Assembly (NCBI GenBank): GCA_018873225.1
Contig: JAEILZ010000002.1
Coordinates: 6,076,001-6,140,000 of the forward strand
DNA from: [Phialemoniopsis] sp. UDSM-2020
Taxonomy: Eukaryota; Ascomycota; Sordariomycetes; Thyridiales; Thyridiaceae
Length of the DNA stretch: 64,000 bases
Direction of reading: 5' to 3'
Within the stretch, counting starts at the first letter, position 1. Every line of letters begins with the position of its first letter. Made by a program: the position numbers and the translations under genes. Below, one piece after another: positions 34,573-46,112 of this stretch. Under the pieces are notes generated by a model, which did no database searches, was not told the DNA's origin, and saw nothing but the letters and a program-made list of their open reading frames with translations.

Positions 34573-36921
34573 ATGGCTGAACATACGTTGTACTACGACA
34601 CGCCGGCTGACCTTTGGGAGGATGCCCTCCCCATTGGTAATGGCCGTCTCGGCGGCATGGTTCGAGGCACTACGGATGTCGAGCGCCTCTGGGTGAACGA
34701 GGACTCGGTCTGGTACGGCGGGCCCCAGAACCGCGTCAACCCGGCAGCCCGCGAGAGCTTGCCCGAGATCCGGAAGCTCATCGACGAGAACCGCATCGCC
34801 GAGGCGGAGCATCTCGTCCGCAAGACCTTCACGGGCATGCCCCAGTCGCTAAGACACTACGAGCCCATGGGAGACGTGTATCTCACTTTTGGGCACGGGA
34901 CTGACCCTCCGGGCCCGTACTGCCGGACGACGGGCATCGCGGCCTTTGAGAACCAGTTCACCGGCGATGCGAGCAAGTCGGCCAAGGACTACAGGCGAGA
35001 GCTGGACCTGCGGACTGGGGCAGTGAGTGTCTCGTACAGCTATGATGGTGCGGATTATTTGAGGCAGGTGTTTTCGAGTGTCGAGGATGAGGTTATCTGC
35101 GCGAGCGTGCAGTCAAACAAGGACCTCAAGTTCTCTGTCAACCTCAACCGTGGTGACCACCCGGAGTGGGACAGGGCGATTAACAGGACTTTTGACTCGC
35201 TCGACTGGATCGAGAACGGCCACTTGCTTGCTGGCCAGATGGGTGGCAAGGGTGCGATCACATTTGCCATGGGAGTGCGGGTGGTGATCGAGGGAGGCAA
35301 GGGCACTGTTGACTCGAAGGGCTTCGAGATTGAGGTCTCGGCCGAGGCTGGCACTCGAGTTCTTGTCTTTGTTTCCGGCGAGACTACTTACCGCAACTCA
35401 GATGCATCTGCTGCTGTGGAGGCACGGCTCGACGCAGCTGCAAAGAAATCTTGGTCAGACTTGTTGTCCTCGCACACAAAGCGCTTCTCTCAGCTCTACA
35501 ACCGCGTCGAGCTCACGCTTCCTACTGAGCAGAGCAAGTCAAACATTCCTACAGACAAGCGTCTCGAAGCCGTCAAGGCCGGCGCCATCGACGACGGCCT
35601 CTCCTCCCTCCTCTTCCACTACGGCCGCTACCTGCTCATATCCTCCTCGCTCTCCGGCCTCCCCGCCAACCTCCAGGGCATCTGGAATGCCGACGCCATG
35701 CCCGTCTGGGGTTCCAAGTACACCATCAATATCAACATCCAGATGAACTACTGGCCCGCCGAGGTGACCAACCTCTCCGAATGTCACGACGCTCTCTTCG
35801 ACTTCATGGAGCAGCGCCTCGTCAAGCGCGGCGAGGAGGTCGCCCGCGACATGTACGGCTGCCGCGGCTGGGTCGTGCACCACAACACCGACCTCTGGGG
35901 CGACGCCGCGCCGCAGGACAGCACCGTCTGCGCGACCTACTGGAACCTCGCCGGCGCCTGGTTCTGCACCCACATGTGGGAGCGCTACCTCTTCACGCGC
36001 GACGACCAGTTCCTGCGCCGCGCCTTCCCCGTCATGCGCGGCGCGGCGCTGTTCTTCCAGGACTTCCTCGTCGAGCGCGACGGTAGGCTGGTCACCTCGC
36101 CCAGCCTGTCGGCCGAGAACACGTACTACATCCTCGGCACCAAGACGCCCGCCTCGCTATGCTCCGGCCCGGCCTGGGACGCGCAGATCCTGACCGAGCT
36201 CTTTGGCGCGTGCCTCGAGGCGGCCAAGATCCTGGGCGAGGAGACGAGCGAGCTCGAGGCCGTCCTGAGAAAACTGCCCACGCCGCAGATCGGCAAGCAC
36301 GGGTCGATCATGGAGTGGAAGGACGACGTGGAGGAGGTCGAGCCCGGGCACCGGCACGTCTCGCACCTGTGGGGCCTGTTCCCGGGCACGTCGATCCGCG
36401 GGCCGGAGCTGCACGCCGCGGCGCGCAAGACGCTCGAGCGCAGGATGGCCGGCGGCGGCGGGCACACGGGCTGGAGCCTGGCGTGGATCCTGTGCCTGTA
36501 CGCGCGCCTACGGGACGCCGAGGCGGCGCAGCAGGGGGTGCAAAAGATGCTCGGCGGGGCCGTGCTCAAGAGCCTGCTGGCGAACCACCCGCCTTTCCAG
36601 ATCGACGGCAACTTTGGCTACGCGGCGGCCGTGGCGGAGATGCTGGTGCAGAGCCACGACGGGGACAAGATCGACTTGTTGCCTTGTCTGCTGGCGTGCT
36701 GGGAGAAGGAGGGCAGCGTCACGGGGCTTAAGGCGAGGGGAGGTGTTGAGATCGAGAGGCTGAGCTGGCGCGATGGCAAGATTGTTGAGGCTGTGGTCAA
36801 GTCGCAGATCGATCAGAAGAGGACGTTCCGTGTTGCTTCTGAGCGGTTGCAGTCGGGTAGTGGAGAGCGTGAGGTAGAGCTCAAGGCAGGCACATCAGTT
36901 GACTTGACTGGGAACTGGTAG
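34573..36921 (+). CDS. GH95 alpha-L-fucosidase, no signal peptide
   Basis: A single exon of 782 residues. The start [12 protein letters not shown] leads directly into the GH95 N-terminal beta domain ([15 protein letters not shown], then W-V-N-E-D-S-V-W). The catalytic (alpha/alpha)6 barrel has residues in family-typical contexts: N438 and D440 in H-H-N-T-D-L-W-G, E515 in S-A-E-N-T-Y-Y, and D678 in [10 protein letters not shown]95 enzymes are inverting alpha-1,2-L-fucosidases or alpha-L-galactosidases acting on xyloglucan or glycan ends. There is no hydrophobic N-terminal signal, so the enzyme is probably intracellular, which fits uptake of fucosylated oligosaccharides. An unseen upstream signal exon cannot be excluded. 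Confidence 0.95.
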   Translation: MAEHTLYYDTPADLWEDALPIGNGRLGGMVRGTTDVERLWVNEDSVWYGGPQNRVNPAARESLPEIRKLIDENRIAEAEHLVRKTFTGMPQSLRHYEPMGDVYLTFGHGTDPPGPYCRTTGIAAFENQFTGDASKSAKDYRRELDLRTGAVSVSYSYDGADYLRQVFSSVEDEVICASVQSNKDLKFSVNLNRGDHPEWDRAINRTFDSLDWIENGHLLAGQMGGKGAITFAMGVRVVIEGGKGTVDSKGFEIEVSAEAGTRVLVFVSGETTYRNSDASAAVEARLDAAAKKSWSDLLSSHTKRFSQLYNRVELTLPTEQSKSNIPTDKRLEAVKAGAIDDGLSSLLFHYGRYLLISSSLSGLPANLQGIWNADAMPVWGSKYTININIQMNYWPAEVTNLSECHDALFDFMEQRLVKRGEEVARDMYGCRGWVVHHNTDLWGDAAPQDSTVCATYWNLAGAWFCTHMWERYLFTRDDQFLRRAFPVMRGAALFFQDFLVERDGRLVTSPSLSAENTYYILGTKTPASLCSGPAWDAQILTELFGACLEAAKILGEETSELEAVLRKLPTPQIGKHGSIMEWKDDVEEVEPGHRHVSHLWGLFPGTSIRGPELHAAARKTLERRMAGGGGHTGWSLAWILCLYARLRDAEAAQQGVQKMLGGAVLKSLLANHPPFQIDGNFGYAAAVAEMLVQSHDGDKIDLLPCLLACWEKEGSVTGLKARGGVEIERLSWRDGKIVEAVVKSQIDQKRTFRVASERLQSGSGEREVELKAGTSVDLTGNW

Positions 36922-38363
36922 GAGATTAGATCACATCAGATACCAGTTTCCAGAGCTTCAGCTCCATTCTTTCTCGACATACACAAAATGAATGAACACT
37001 GCATCTCTAGAAATGGTATAGTTAGTGACTTAAACTCCTCCATTGTCTGTTTGTATCCATGTTAGTCATTCCAGAGTTTGCTTGTAGCTCAACCCAACTC
37101 AAGTAGACGATTTGCTCTTACGGCTGCAACAACTGGAGACCTTGTCTTATACGACAATATTGACCGTTGTCTGTCTTCATAAGACAAAGCAGAGGCCGCA
37201 TCTGAGTTTGTTGCTCCGTTCCAAGGCTCGTTCGCGACGCTCAGCGTCAACTTTGGTGTTTGCTTTATTGTCAACCTGGTCGGCCCCTGAAGAGCAAGCT
37301 GCGGACCCTGAGCATCATTGAACCCATGTCTCAGCGAGCCAGCTTTGTCGATGCTGGATTAATTCAGCCACATGAGCTTTTGGAGAATGTTTGTCGGGAG
37401 CTGCCAGCAGTTGACAACTCAGTGATCATCGGTCAGTCCCAGCTGTGGAAGAACACTGCAACTTGCGGGCCCACTCTCTCTGATCTTGTAATTGTGTATC
37501 TTGTACCCCTTCAGTGGTGCTGTAAACCTCATCAATGGAGTCAAGAACTCATGTTTCTAATGAGCAGCCGATGCTTCTCCAAAAACCCGCACAACTTCAA
37601 CTTGGGAATACATTGACCGTGTGACCCAGCATCAAGCGTCTGGCAATATTATTGCGACAAGGAGCCTTACACGTGGCGAATTTAAAGCTGACGTACAGAA
37701 ACTGAAAAGCCTGAGCGATCCAAGCTAGAGGGGTACTCTTCTCATCTTATCTTTTTAGAGTGGCAGGTAGAGGGTCTCACTGGTGTACCTGGGAGGACTC
37801 AGCAGTGGGCGTCACGGATCTACGTATCAGATGATATATTTGGTGAAACCAACTAATATTAACAGTATAAAAACATGCACGCGCAAAGAATCACCTTCAT
37901 CTCAGTTTCTTTTTCTATGAAAGAAAAAAAAAAACAAAGAGAGAGACAGAAAAACTCTTAAGTGAGATAAACATTCCACACAGTTTACTTGATCACAGTC
38001 ATTCTCAATCGTTTGGTAGGACTACTCACAGCATACAATCACCACATCACGGTCTTCATCATTCTTAGTAGCGGCTTCACATATCTGCTTCTATATTTAA
38101 GACAAAGCAGATCAGATCCATACAAGGGTACACAGAGTAATATTAGGGCCCTGATAATTTTAACTATCTGCTTTCTACTTTTTATAATTATATATATAAG
38201 TATAATATATTAATTGATTTAAAGGCCTTTAACTATGTGTATATTTAGTCCTTATATACCTCTAGGTAGCCTGGGATCCATCTGAGGGACCCACCAAGGC
38301 CGGTCAGTTATGCAGAGCGGAGTTTTCACGTCATCGGACTCATTTTCGCAAGACAAATCTCAA
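36922..38363. other. Intergenic region ending in an AT-rich island
   Basis: The first ~900 bases show no gene. A frame at 37260-37616 contains a stretch from about 37325 that looks protein-like but is short and unplaced. From about 37840 to 38240 base composition turns strongly AT-rich with many TA steps (around 38150-38250), unlike the flanks and consistent with a RIP-mutated relic of a repeat. Confidence 0.5.
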
Positions 38364-38435
38364 GGTCTATTAGTGTAGTGGATATCACATCGGATTCTGA
38401 TTCCGGGAACGCAGGTTCGATTCCTGCATGGACCT
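38364..38435 (+). tRNA. tRNA-Gln (anticodon CTG)
   Basis: A complete 72-base cloverleaf. The acceptor stem GGTCTAT pairs with ATGGACC (one G-T pair), followed by a T discriminator. The D arm starts at TAGTGTAGTGG (box A). The anticodon stem TCGGA/TCCGG closes the loop TTCTGAT with anticodon CTG. The T arm GCAGG-TTCGATT-CCTGC contains box B. There is no intron. A T-run soon after the 3' end is a suitable RNA polymerase III terminator. Confidence 0.95.
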
Positions 38436-38465
38436 TCTATTTTTACGTTTTTTCCCCAATTTTTA

Positions 38466-38650
38466 CCGGACCGTTACATTTTTGTTTTTTTCTTTTTTTC
38501 TTTTTTTGTTTTTTTCTTTTTTTCTTTTTTTCTTTTTTTTCTTTTTTCCTTTTTTCTTTTTTTCCTTTTTATTCTTCTCTTTCTCCTTTGTCTTTTTTTC
38601 CTTCTCTTTTCCCTCTTTTCTGAACTTTCTTTTCTTCCTCCCTTTTCTTT
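38466..38650. repeat. T-rich low-complexity tract
   Basis: Runs of 6-8 T separated by single C or G, directly downstream of tRNA-Gln. Frames through it are Phe- or Lys-rich artefacts. It may include the Pol III terminator. A replication-slippage origin is likely. Confidence 0.85.
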
Positions 38651-41600
38651 GAAAACTCTGTCTGTGTAGCACTCAAGCATTGAGCTGCTTGTATGATGTG
38701 GAGGCTTGCAGCAGGAAATCCTCCTTGAGATGGCAGCACTTGTATATTTTTCTTCGAGATGCTGACCGTTCTTGTCTTTCTCGTCAGACTCATTTCCCAC
38801 AATATGAAGTCCCCATCCAGTCGCTTTGAATGTGCTCAATGCCAATAGACCTCCTCGTGCCTTAGATCACTGCCAATCTCGGTCCCTTACTCCTTTACTA
38901 CAATGGTCTCTTGCTGTGCTCCTACTATTCCTCCTTATCCTTCTCCCAAGTGAATAGGATGGCTGGGCATACTACGATGAAGCTGGGGATGATACGTCGG
39001 ATGCTTTTGTCAAACGCATCATTGACCTTGCATTTGAAAGCTATACCAGTTTCCTTTCAGAGAACCGCATGATATTATCTTCTAGACATCGGATGAATCG
39101 ATAGCGCAGATTTCATTTTCCTTATCAAAATGCGATGACTGAGGAGTATGAAATGTCAACATCGGATGAAATTAGCTCGATTTCCATTTTGCTTATCAAG
39201 ATGGGATGACTGAGGACTATGAGTTGTTCAACATCGGCATGTACATCATGACCGCAATCATAACGGCACGCAATGACAGGGAACGAGGACATTCGGCTAT
39301 CACAGGTCTTGCCAAATGGTATTATCACCTAGGGTCTCTGGTTGTGCCTCGACACGCAGCCTCGACTCCGCAGTGCCTTCATGAGGACTTTGAAGGCGAA
39401 ACATGTCAGGGCTGGCGATGCAAAAGGACCACTTTACTTCGGGAACACCAGCCTTTACCGGAGATCGGTATCTTGACAGGTTCGTCGAGAACGTGCGTCG
39501 CGATAGTCTAGGCAGAAAGGCTGTGCAAGGGGATAGGGGAGAGCCTTGGCATTGGACCGACGCAGGCCGAGCAGCAGCTGAGCTCTCCAGAGATATGCAT
39601 GTCGGTAGGGTCTGGCCATCACGGGAAGTCAAGGCTGTGGTGGGTGTGCTCTAACACGGGGAGGAACGGTATGCCAGGGCTGAACGTCTACGAACAACAG
39701 GTGGGTGGATCAGGCGCCTTCTGTGAGCAGAGTGACCAGCCCCTTGCGCTAAGAAGATGTGGCTACAGGATCAGCATTACAGTACAGACTATGGAATGGT
39801 TTAAATGAGAATGAAACGGCGTGGTCTGGGTAGTAATAGTGGTGAAGTGCAGAGCCTCATACGGGGTCTGGGCCGTGGGCCGTGGGGGTTCCTTTGGTCG
39901 CGCGGGCGGCTCAAGAACCAGTAGGGCATCCTGTAATGCCGAGCTGGGCTAAGGAACAAAGCTCCGGAGCCAAACCTCGCCTGGACAAGCGTGCGGTAGA
40001 TGGGGGAATTCGATGCGAGCTTAGGTAAGGATTGGGAAGAAGTGATGTTTTGCATCATGGCGGTACAGCAGCAGTATCAGCTTGAGGATAGAGGTAAAAG
40101 CAAGGAGACAGACATTTCCATGACAAAGTCCTGTGAAAATGCTAACCCTGGGTATCTCCAACACGAACCCGTAGACTGCGTTAAAGATTGCCGGTATTAC
40201 TAGAAAAAAAAGAGGTGCCCCAGTGCTGCAGCCATGAGCTGACATCGAATCTTGGTGCGCGCGGATAGCATCTGTTTTGCGTTCACCTAGCAATTTGATC
40301 GAAATAAAGCCGAGTCATGGAGACGCTAAGAAGGTTATGCCGCGTACTGCCGCGCAAATTGAGGCTCTCGCCACATGTTTTTAGGGGTGAAGAACGAGGT
40401 GGGAGCGCCGTGATTCAGGGTCGACCGTGTTTTTCCATATTTTTTGTGGTTCCCCTCGTCTCGGTGTCGAGAATGGGTATTAGCGCATCACAACAGCGAG
40501 AAGGGAGCAGAAAAGACATTGATGGCTTGCAACGACAAGACTCTTGGCGGGCATGGATGGGAGCTGGACTGAATAGCTGCTGATTACTGTATCCCAAGCC
40601 ACAGGACTCCTGTTTTGGCAAAGCTGAAGAGAGGAGACAAAATCGATTGACGGTGAGGCCATTCTAAGGACCAGCGGAAGACAAGACGAGAAAGATGAAG
40701 CCGCACTCGAGGAGACCACAGCACAAGCGTGGCGGACCTGCCTGCCGCGGTCTAGCGTGCGTCTAGAAACAGATTCTGGCGGGTGATCTCAGTGAAGGAA
40801 GGCCTGCAATCCCTGCAAAACCCCACTGAAGCCCAAGAAGCTTTTGGCACAGGCACCGCGCAAGACCCCACTGGACCCGCCACCCGCTGCATCTTCTGCC
40901 GCTCTGAATGGCTGGAGACGCCGGGCCTTTTCCCATTGACGTCCATCACGGGTCACCAACTCGGACGTCATCGCTACTATTTTTTTTCTTTTCTGTCTCG
41001 CATTGCCGTCTGTTGTGCCGGTATCTTGCCTATCTCGCCAGCTTGCCCACCTAAAGGGCGCGGCCATTGACGGTCTTGGCGACCTTGGGGTAAGAGACAT
41101 CTTCCCAAGGTCTCCAGAATTCTCTCCAGTCCCCCATAGCAGCTTACGCGAATACCCTGGTCACCGAATGAGCGTTGAGGGTCATCTCATGCATGACGAG
41201 ACTCGGCGTCGAACCCTTATCTGCGGATCCTCAAGTGAGGAGAGCCAGCCAGCAAAGATGGAGGACGAACCGTGGTACATACACAGACAGAACCAAACAC
41301 GCGACCGCCCGGTAATGGCCTGCCTTAGTGAGCGTGGTCAGCGTGGCTAGAGTGGTATCTGGGTACGCATCTGGAATGCTAGCCGGTGTGGGGAACAAGA
41401 TGCAAATGAACCATCCATCCATGTTGATCTTTTTGGTCTTGTCCCATGTCGATGCGCCCGCCCACACACCATCATCTGCACACTGACACACCAGATAGAT
41501 ACCTACGTAGATACCCTATCTGGGCAGAGATTGTTAGCATGGCAATGCTAAGTCTAGGTAAATACCTGGGGTCGCCGGTGCGGAGAGACGAGGACCTCCA

Positions 41601-41896
41601 CTCCTTCGACCAAGGCACCTTACTGGCGGCGACCACCACTACACGAGAAGGATAAGTTGACTCGTCCACCCACACCTTTTTCCTTCTTGTCCTCCCCAGG
41701 AACCAGATCTTTCTTCCCAAAGGGTCCTACTTCGTTCTCTTTGTCGCATTCTTTCTCTGCCGTTGTTCTCGACTTGCGACGTTGCGTAGGGTTGCTTGGG
41801 CGGTTCGCGATCCCCAGAGTGTTATTCACTTAGCACTCTTGTCACAGCTAGCTGCTGTTATTTACTTTGCGCCTGTACCCGCTACATACACCCAAG
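38651..41896. other. Gene-poor intergenic region
   Basis: About 3.2 kb with no supported gene apart from the diverged tandem repeat at 39086-39230. Small frames (for example 39206-39511 and 40021-40293) have no recognisable domain. The 3' end should hold the permease promoter. Confidence 0.4.
39086..39230. repeat. Diverged tandem repeat, 2 units of ~72 bp
   Basis: Unit 1 (39086-39158) and unit 2 (39159-39230) both start ACATCGGATGA and both carry a TTTCATTTT/TTTCCATTTT core, CTTATCAA, and GATGACTGAGGA, then AGTATGA or CTATGAG. A third start (ACATCGG) follows at 39231 before similarity ends. Units differ at roughly a fifth of positions by eye. Confidence 0.75.
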
Positions 41897-43673
41897 ATGA
41901 AGGACGACGGTGCAATTGGCGCCTCGACTGGCCACGATGTCGACGTCGAGTCCAAGGGCGGCTCCGACCGCTTCGACACCACCGCCGCCGACATGAACGT
42001 CGGCCAGTCGCGCATGGTCGCCGCCGACGGTACCCCGGACCTCTTGCACACCCAAGACCAGCTGCAGCGCGGCCTCAAGAGTCGGCACATTCAGTTCCTC
42101 GCCCTTGGCGGAGCGTAAGTTTCCCAATCACACCCGTTACATGCGCGCTGCGACCCGGCAATTGGTAATTAACACAGTCCGAAACAGCATCGGCACCGGT
42201 CTTTTTGTCGGCTCAGGCCGCATCCTCAACCTCGTCGGTCCCGCGCCGCTCTTCATGGGCTACCTGTCCATGATGCTGCTCGTCTGGGTCATCATGAACG
42301 ACCTCGGCGAATTGGCTTCCTTCCTGCCGCTCAAGGGTATCTCGATCCCCTACTTTGTCGACCGCTTTGTCGAGCCCTCCCTTGCCTTCGCCGCCGGCTG
42401 GAACTACTGGTACGCCTACGCCATGCTGATCGGCGCAGAGACCTCGGCCGGCGCTATTCTGCTCGACTACTGGAACACGCCCGTGCCCTCGGCTGTCTGG
42501 ATCACCATTATCCTGCTGGTCACGCTCGGCCTCAACATCTTCGCCGTCAGCATCTTTGGTGAGGCCGAGTTCTGGTTCGCCTCCATCAAGCTGATCACCA
42601 TCATGGGCCTGATTCTCGTCTCGCTTGTCATCATGCTCGGCGGCGGCCCCAACCACGAGCGAATTGGTTTCCTGTACTGGTACGACCCTGGCGCGATCAC
42701 GCCGTACCTGGTCGGGGGTAACACGGGCAACTTCCTCGCCTACTGGACCGCCTTCATCCGTGCCGGCTTCGCCTTCATCACCTCGCCCGAGCTTATCGCG
42801 CTCGCTGCCGGCGAGACTGTCCACCCGCGCCGCAACATCCCCAAGGCCGCCCGCCGCTTCGTTTGGCGTCTTGCCATCTTCTACGGCTTGGGCAGTCTGA
42901 TGGTCGGCGTCATTGTCAAGTCGACTGACGACCGCCTGCTTTCGCCGCAGTCCAACGCCTCGGCTTCGCCCTGGGTCATCGGCATCCAGCGTGCCGGCAT
43001 CGGCGGCCTCAACCACGTCATCAATGTCGCCATCCTATCCTCGGCCTGGTCCGCCGGCAACGCCTTCCTCTACTCGGGCTCTCGTATACTCTACTCGCTC
43101 GCCCTCAACGGCCAGGCTCCCAAGCTCTTCACCCGCACCACCAAGGCCGGCGTCCCGTGGGCTGCCGTGCTGGCCACCTGGGCCGTCTCGCTGCTGACAT
43201 ACCTCAACGTGAGCAACAACGGCGCCACCGTGTTCGGCTGGTTCATGAACATCTCGACCATCAGCGGCTACATCGCCTGGGTCGTCGTCTGCATCACCTT
43301 CATCCGCTTCCGCGCCGCCCTGTCCTTCCGCGGCCTGCTGCACACCTTACCCTTCCGCACCCCGCTCCAGCCCTACGCCACCTACTTCACGCTCTTCATG
43401 CTCGTCCTGCTGACGCTGACCAACGGCTTCAACGTGTTTTTCCCGCACGAGTGGAGCGTGTCCGACTTCCTCGCCGCCTACATCACGCTGCCCATCTTCT
43501 TCGTGCTCTACGTCGGGCACAAGATCTGGTTCCGCACGCCGCTGGCGCGCAAGATTGAGGACATTGACGTCGTCACGGGCGTGCGCGAGATGGAGGAGAT
43601 GGAGGCGCGGGACAAGGAGGCGGAGCCCGTGGCTAAGAATTGGCTGCAGAAGGCATGGTTCTGGCTTGCGTAG
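41897..43673 (+). CDS. Amino acid permease (APC superfamily, YAT-type)
   Basis: Exons 41897..42114 and 42188..43673 with a 73-bp intron (GTAAGT donor, ACAG acceptor) give 567 residues. The splice joins L-G-G-A to I-G-T-G-L-F-V-G-S-G, the hallmark of TM1 in fungal amino-acid permeases, which fixes the intron. About 12 hydrophobic segments follow a polar N-terminus (M-K-D-D-G-A) and precede a charged C-terminal tail. Family members are proton-coupled amino-acid importers at the plasma membrane, often regulated by ubiquitylation of N-terminal lysines. Substrate cannot be told from sequence alone. Convergent with the MATE-like gene. Confidence 0.92.
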
Positions 43674-43878
43674 AGTGTGATTGGGGATGGCTTGGAGAGA
43701 GAGACCGTAGAGATGGGGAGATACGTAGAATATTGTGGGATGCATGAATCTGGAAGCAAGATAGACGCATAAATTGCCATATGCATACGATACCAATATT
43801 ATCAAAAGTTCGAATCATTACACTTCATTACAGTCGTGACAACGTGGTTCATAAACCTCACCATTCCCGCACAAGGCA

Positions 43879-45417
43879 TCAAACCCGGAACACGTCCAAC
43901 CGCGCCTTACCCCGAAGCAATGTCCACGCCCAGATGGCATCCACGACAAGCACATCGACAAAGCTAAAGACCAAACTCCCGCCAAATACGAGCCGGTGGT
44001 ACGTCCACGCGTTGCCCTCGTCGAGGTCGGCGACCTGGCACGCCACCGCCCAGGGAAGCACGTACAGCAGGTTGCTCGCCAGGCTCTGCCACAGGTACCA
44101 CCGCGGCCGCGTCGCCTGCAGCACGGCGGCGAGCTGCGTCGACATGGCATAGAAGACGTAGCACCAGTCGATGCTGCGCCACATGCGCTCCGTCACGAGG
44201 CTCACCTCGTCCGAGCCGCTGAGGTAGCGCGCGAAGGGGCGGGCGCCTAGGCGGCTCAGGAAGATGGCCAGGGGGACTTCTACGACCAGTGCGAGGCCTA
44301 GAGAGCGCAGGGCTGGGTTGGCGATGGCGAAGATTTGCTTGGGCGTGGCCTGTGGTTGCCGGTTGTCGACGCCCGCTGCGCGGCGGAAGTGGCCCCAGGC
44401 GTGGCCTACGAATTGTAGTGCTGTGGCCTCGAGGGCCTGGACGGGCACCATGACGAGGCCCCAGCGGATGGTGTTGAAGACGCCCCAGGCTGTGGCGTAG
44501 GTGGAGCCCAGGGCCACGATGGTGTGTACGAGCCAGAGGTAGAGGGCGTTGCGGACGGCAGACTCGATGAAGAAGATTAGGCCTGGGCGGAGGAGGAGTG
44601 TGAGGGCGTGCAGGCTCGGGCGGAGAGACGTCTCGGGGATGCGATGGCGGTGCAGGGGCAGGCTGTTGGACAGGAGAAAGTAAAACAGGCCAGCGGCGGC
44701 AGCTACTAGGTTGCAGACGAGTTGGATGATGGCTTGCATGTTGACCGTGGGCTGGTGGGACCCGACGTGGAAGCGCGAGATGACGAGCAGATCAAGCACG
44801 ATGTTGACGACAAACTTGACCGAGCTGATGACGAGCGGCACATCAGGCTTGTCGAGCGCCCGCGTCGCCGCCGCGACAGCCGTCTCGACAGTACCCGCCA
44901 GGACCGTAAAGGACGCGATGCGCACATACGTCAAGCTCGCGGCACGCACCTCCTTCGGCACAAAGGCGTCGGCGATGCTAGGCGCTGCACCGAGGAAGAT
45001 AAGGCTCAGGATCAGGCCCAGGAGCGCCTGGAACGCGATGAGCGAGTGCGTGAGCTGCAGGCGCCGGGCGAGGGAGCGGCTCGCGGCGTCGCCGATGACG
45101 ACCCACGCGGCGCGCGGGAGCCCTTCGTTGACGGCCTCGGCGGCCGTGTTCATGTAGGTGTAGGCGTCGGTCGTGACGACCATGGACGAGTCGATGTGCG
45201 CGACCCACAGCTTGGACAGGGTGCCGTAGAGGGCTGGTAAGATGAAGGCGGCGAGGTTGAAGGCTAGGGAGCCGAAGTAGCGGTCGCGGTGCCAGCTGAG
45301 GAGGGGCTTGGTTCTCGCCGCGGCTTGGTCGGGAGATGGGATGTCATCTTGTTCGGCGGGAGGCGTGTGGTTTGTTAGGGGTGATGATGGGGGTTGGTCG
45401 TCTTTGGGTTGAAGCAT
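43879..45417 (-). CDS. MATE-like multidrug/organic cation transporter
   Basis: A single minus-strand exon. From ATG 45417 it gives 512 residues; ATG 45468 in the same frame would add 17. The protein has about 12 hydrophobic segments in two halves. Segments such as the [10 protein letters not shown] loop leading into a TM helix ([10 protein letters not shown]) resemble the MATE/MOP fold, in which a similar loop precedes TM6. MATE proteins export cationic drugs or metabolites by H+ or Na+ exchange. Similarity is moderate, so a diverged or vacuolar member is possible. Confidence 0.7.
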   Translation of the reverse strand: MLQPKDDQPPSSPLTNHTPPAEQDDIPSPDQAAARTKPLLSWHRDRYFGSLAFNLAAFILPALYGTLSKLWVAHIDSSMVVTTDAYTYMNTAAEAVNEGLPRAAWVVIGDAASRSLARRLQLTHSLIAFQALLGLILSLIFLGAAPSIADAFVPKEVRAASLTYVRIASFTVLAGTVETAVAAATRALDKPDVPLVISSVKFVVNIVLDLLVISRFHVGSHQPTVNMQAIIQLVCNLVAAAAGLFYFLLSNSLPLHRHRIPETSLRPSLHALTLLLRPGLIFFIESAVRNALYLWLVHTIVALGSTYATAWGVFNTIRWGLVMVPVQALEATALQFVGHAWGHFRRAAGVDNRQPQATPKQIFAIANPALRSLGLALVVEVPLAIFLSRLGARPFARYLSGSDEVSLVTERMWRSIDWCYVFYAMSTQLAAVLQATRPRWYLWQSLASNLLYVLPWAVACQVADLDEGNAWTYHRLVFGGSLVFSFVDVLVVDAIWAWTLLRGKARLDVFRV

Positions 45418-46112
45418 GGTGTATCTCCAGCGCTGAGGTTTGAGGCGGGGATGGAGAGAGAAGAGCATCGTGGCGCGACCACTCGATGGGTCAGGGCGAG
45501 GTAATGGCCTTTTAGGTCGGGCATGTCTGGTGAGCACGATGCGGGAGGGTTCCCATGTTTCGTCAATCACGTGTGTGATGTATGAATGAGGCTTGCATTT
45601 GGAGGAAACCGGTCAAGAGGCGAGAGTTGGGTAGCAGCATCCAGACAGCTGTTGGCAACGGTCAGTGGTTCGCGCCATTGGTGGTGTAGGACAGCGCCAG
45701 TGCCAACCTGAGCAACAGCAAAAGCATTGCACGTTGCATGCGCCGCCACTGATCTAGTCTCATTGTCGAACGAAGGCTCCCAGATGACCGAGGCGTGCAA
45801 TCAGTGTTGCAATGCTCGTTTGGTTTGCCCAGTCTTCTGGCGATTGGTATCAGGCGGGGTAGGTGACCAGTCAAGATGGAAGGACTTGTCATGGTTGGCC
45901 AGTGAAGCGGAAAAGGCGGCTGAGGCGTCTATGCACATCACTGCATCAGGCCCCCCCTCCTGAGTGTCCCATCCTTAGCAAACTTCAGCCCTGGCCCCAC
46001 GAGCATCGTTTCCGACGGCGCTCTAGACGATGCCGACAATGTCAGTCAGCATCGTAACACGTGATGCAGACACGATCTGATCGAGTTGGTCTACATGCAC
46101 ATACCGTAAGCC
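45418..46112. other. Divergent intergenic region
   Basis: Upstream of the MATE-like gene (-) and the NLR-like gene (+). Only shadow frames were seen. An extra 5' exon of the NLR gene might lie here. Confidence 0.4.

Noticed and set aside
38378..38652. Phe-rich and Lys-rich frames over the T-rich tract
   Set aside because: Pure low-complexity translation next to a tRNA gene.
42213..43016. 267-codon minus frame inside the amino-acid permease
   Set aside because: Antisense to a clear transporter; highly charged artefact composition.
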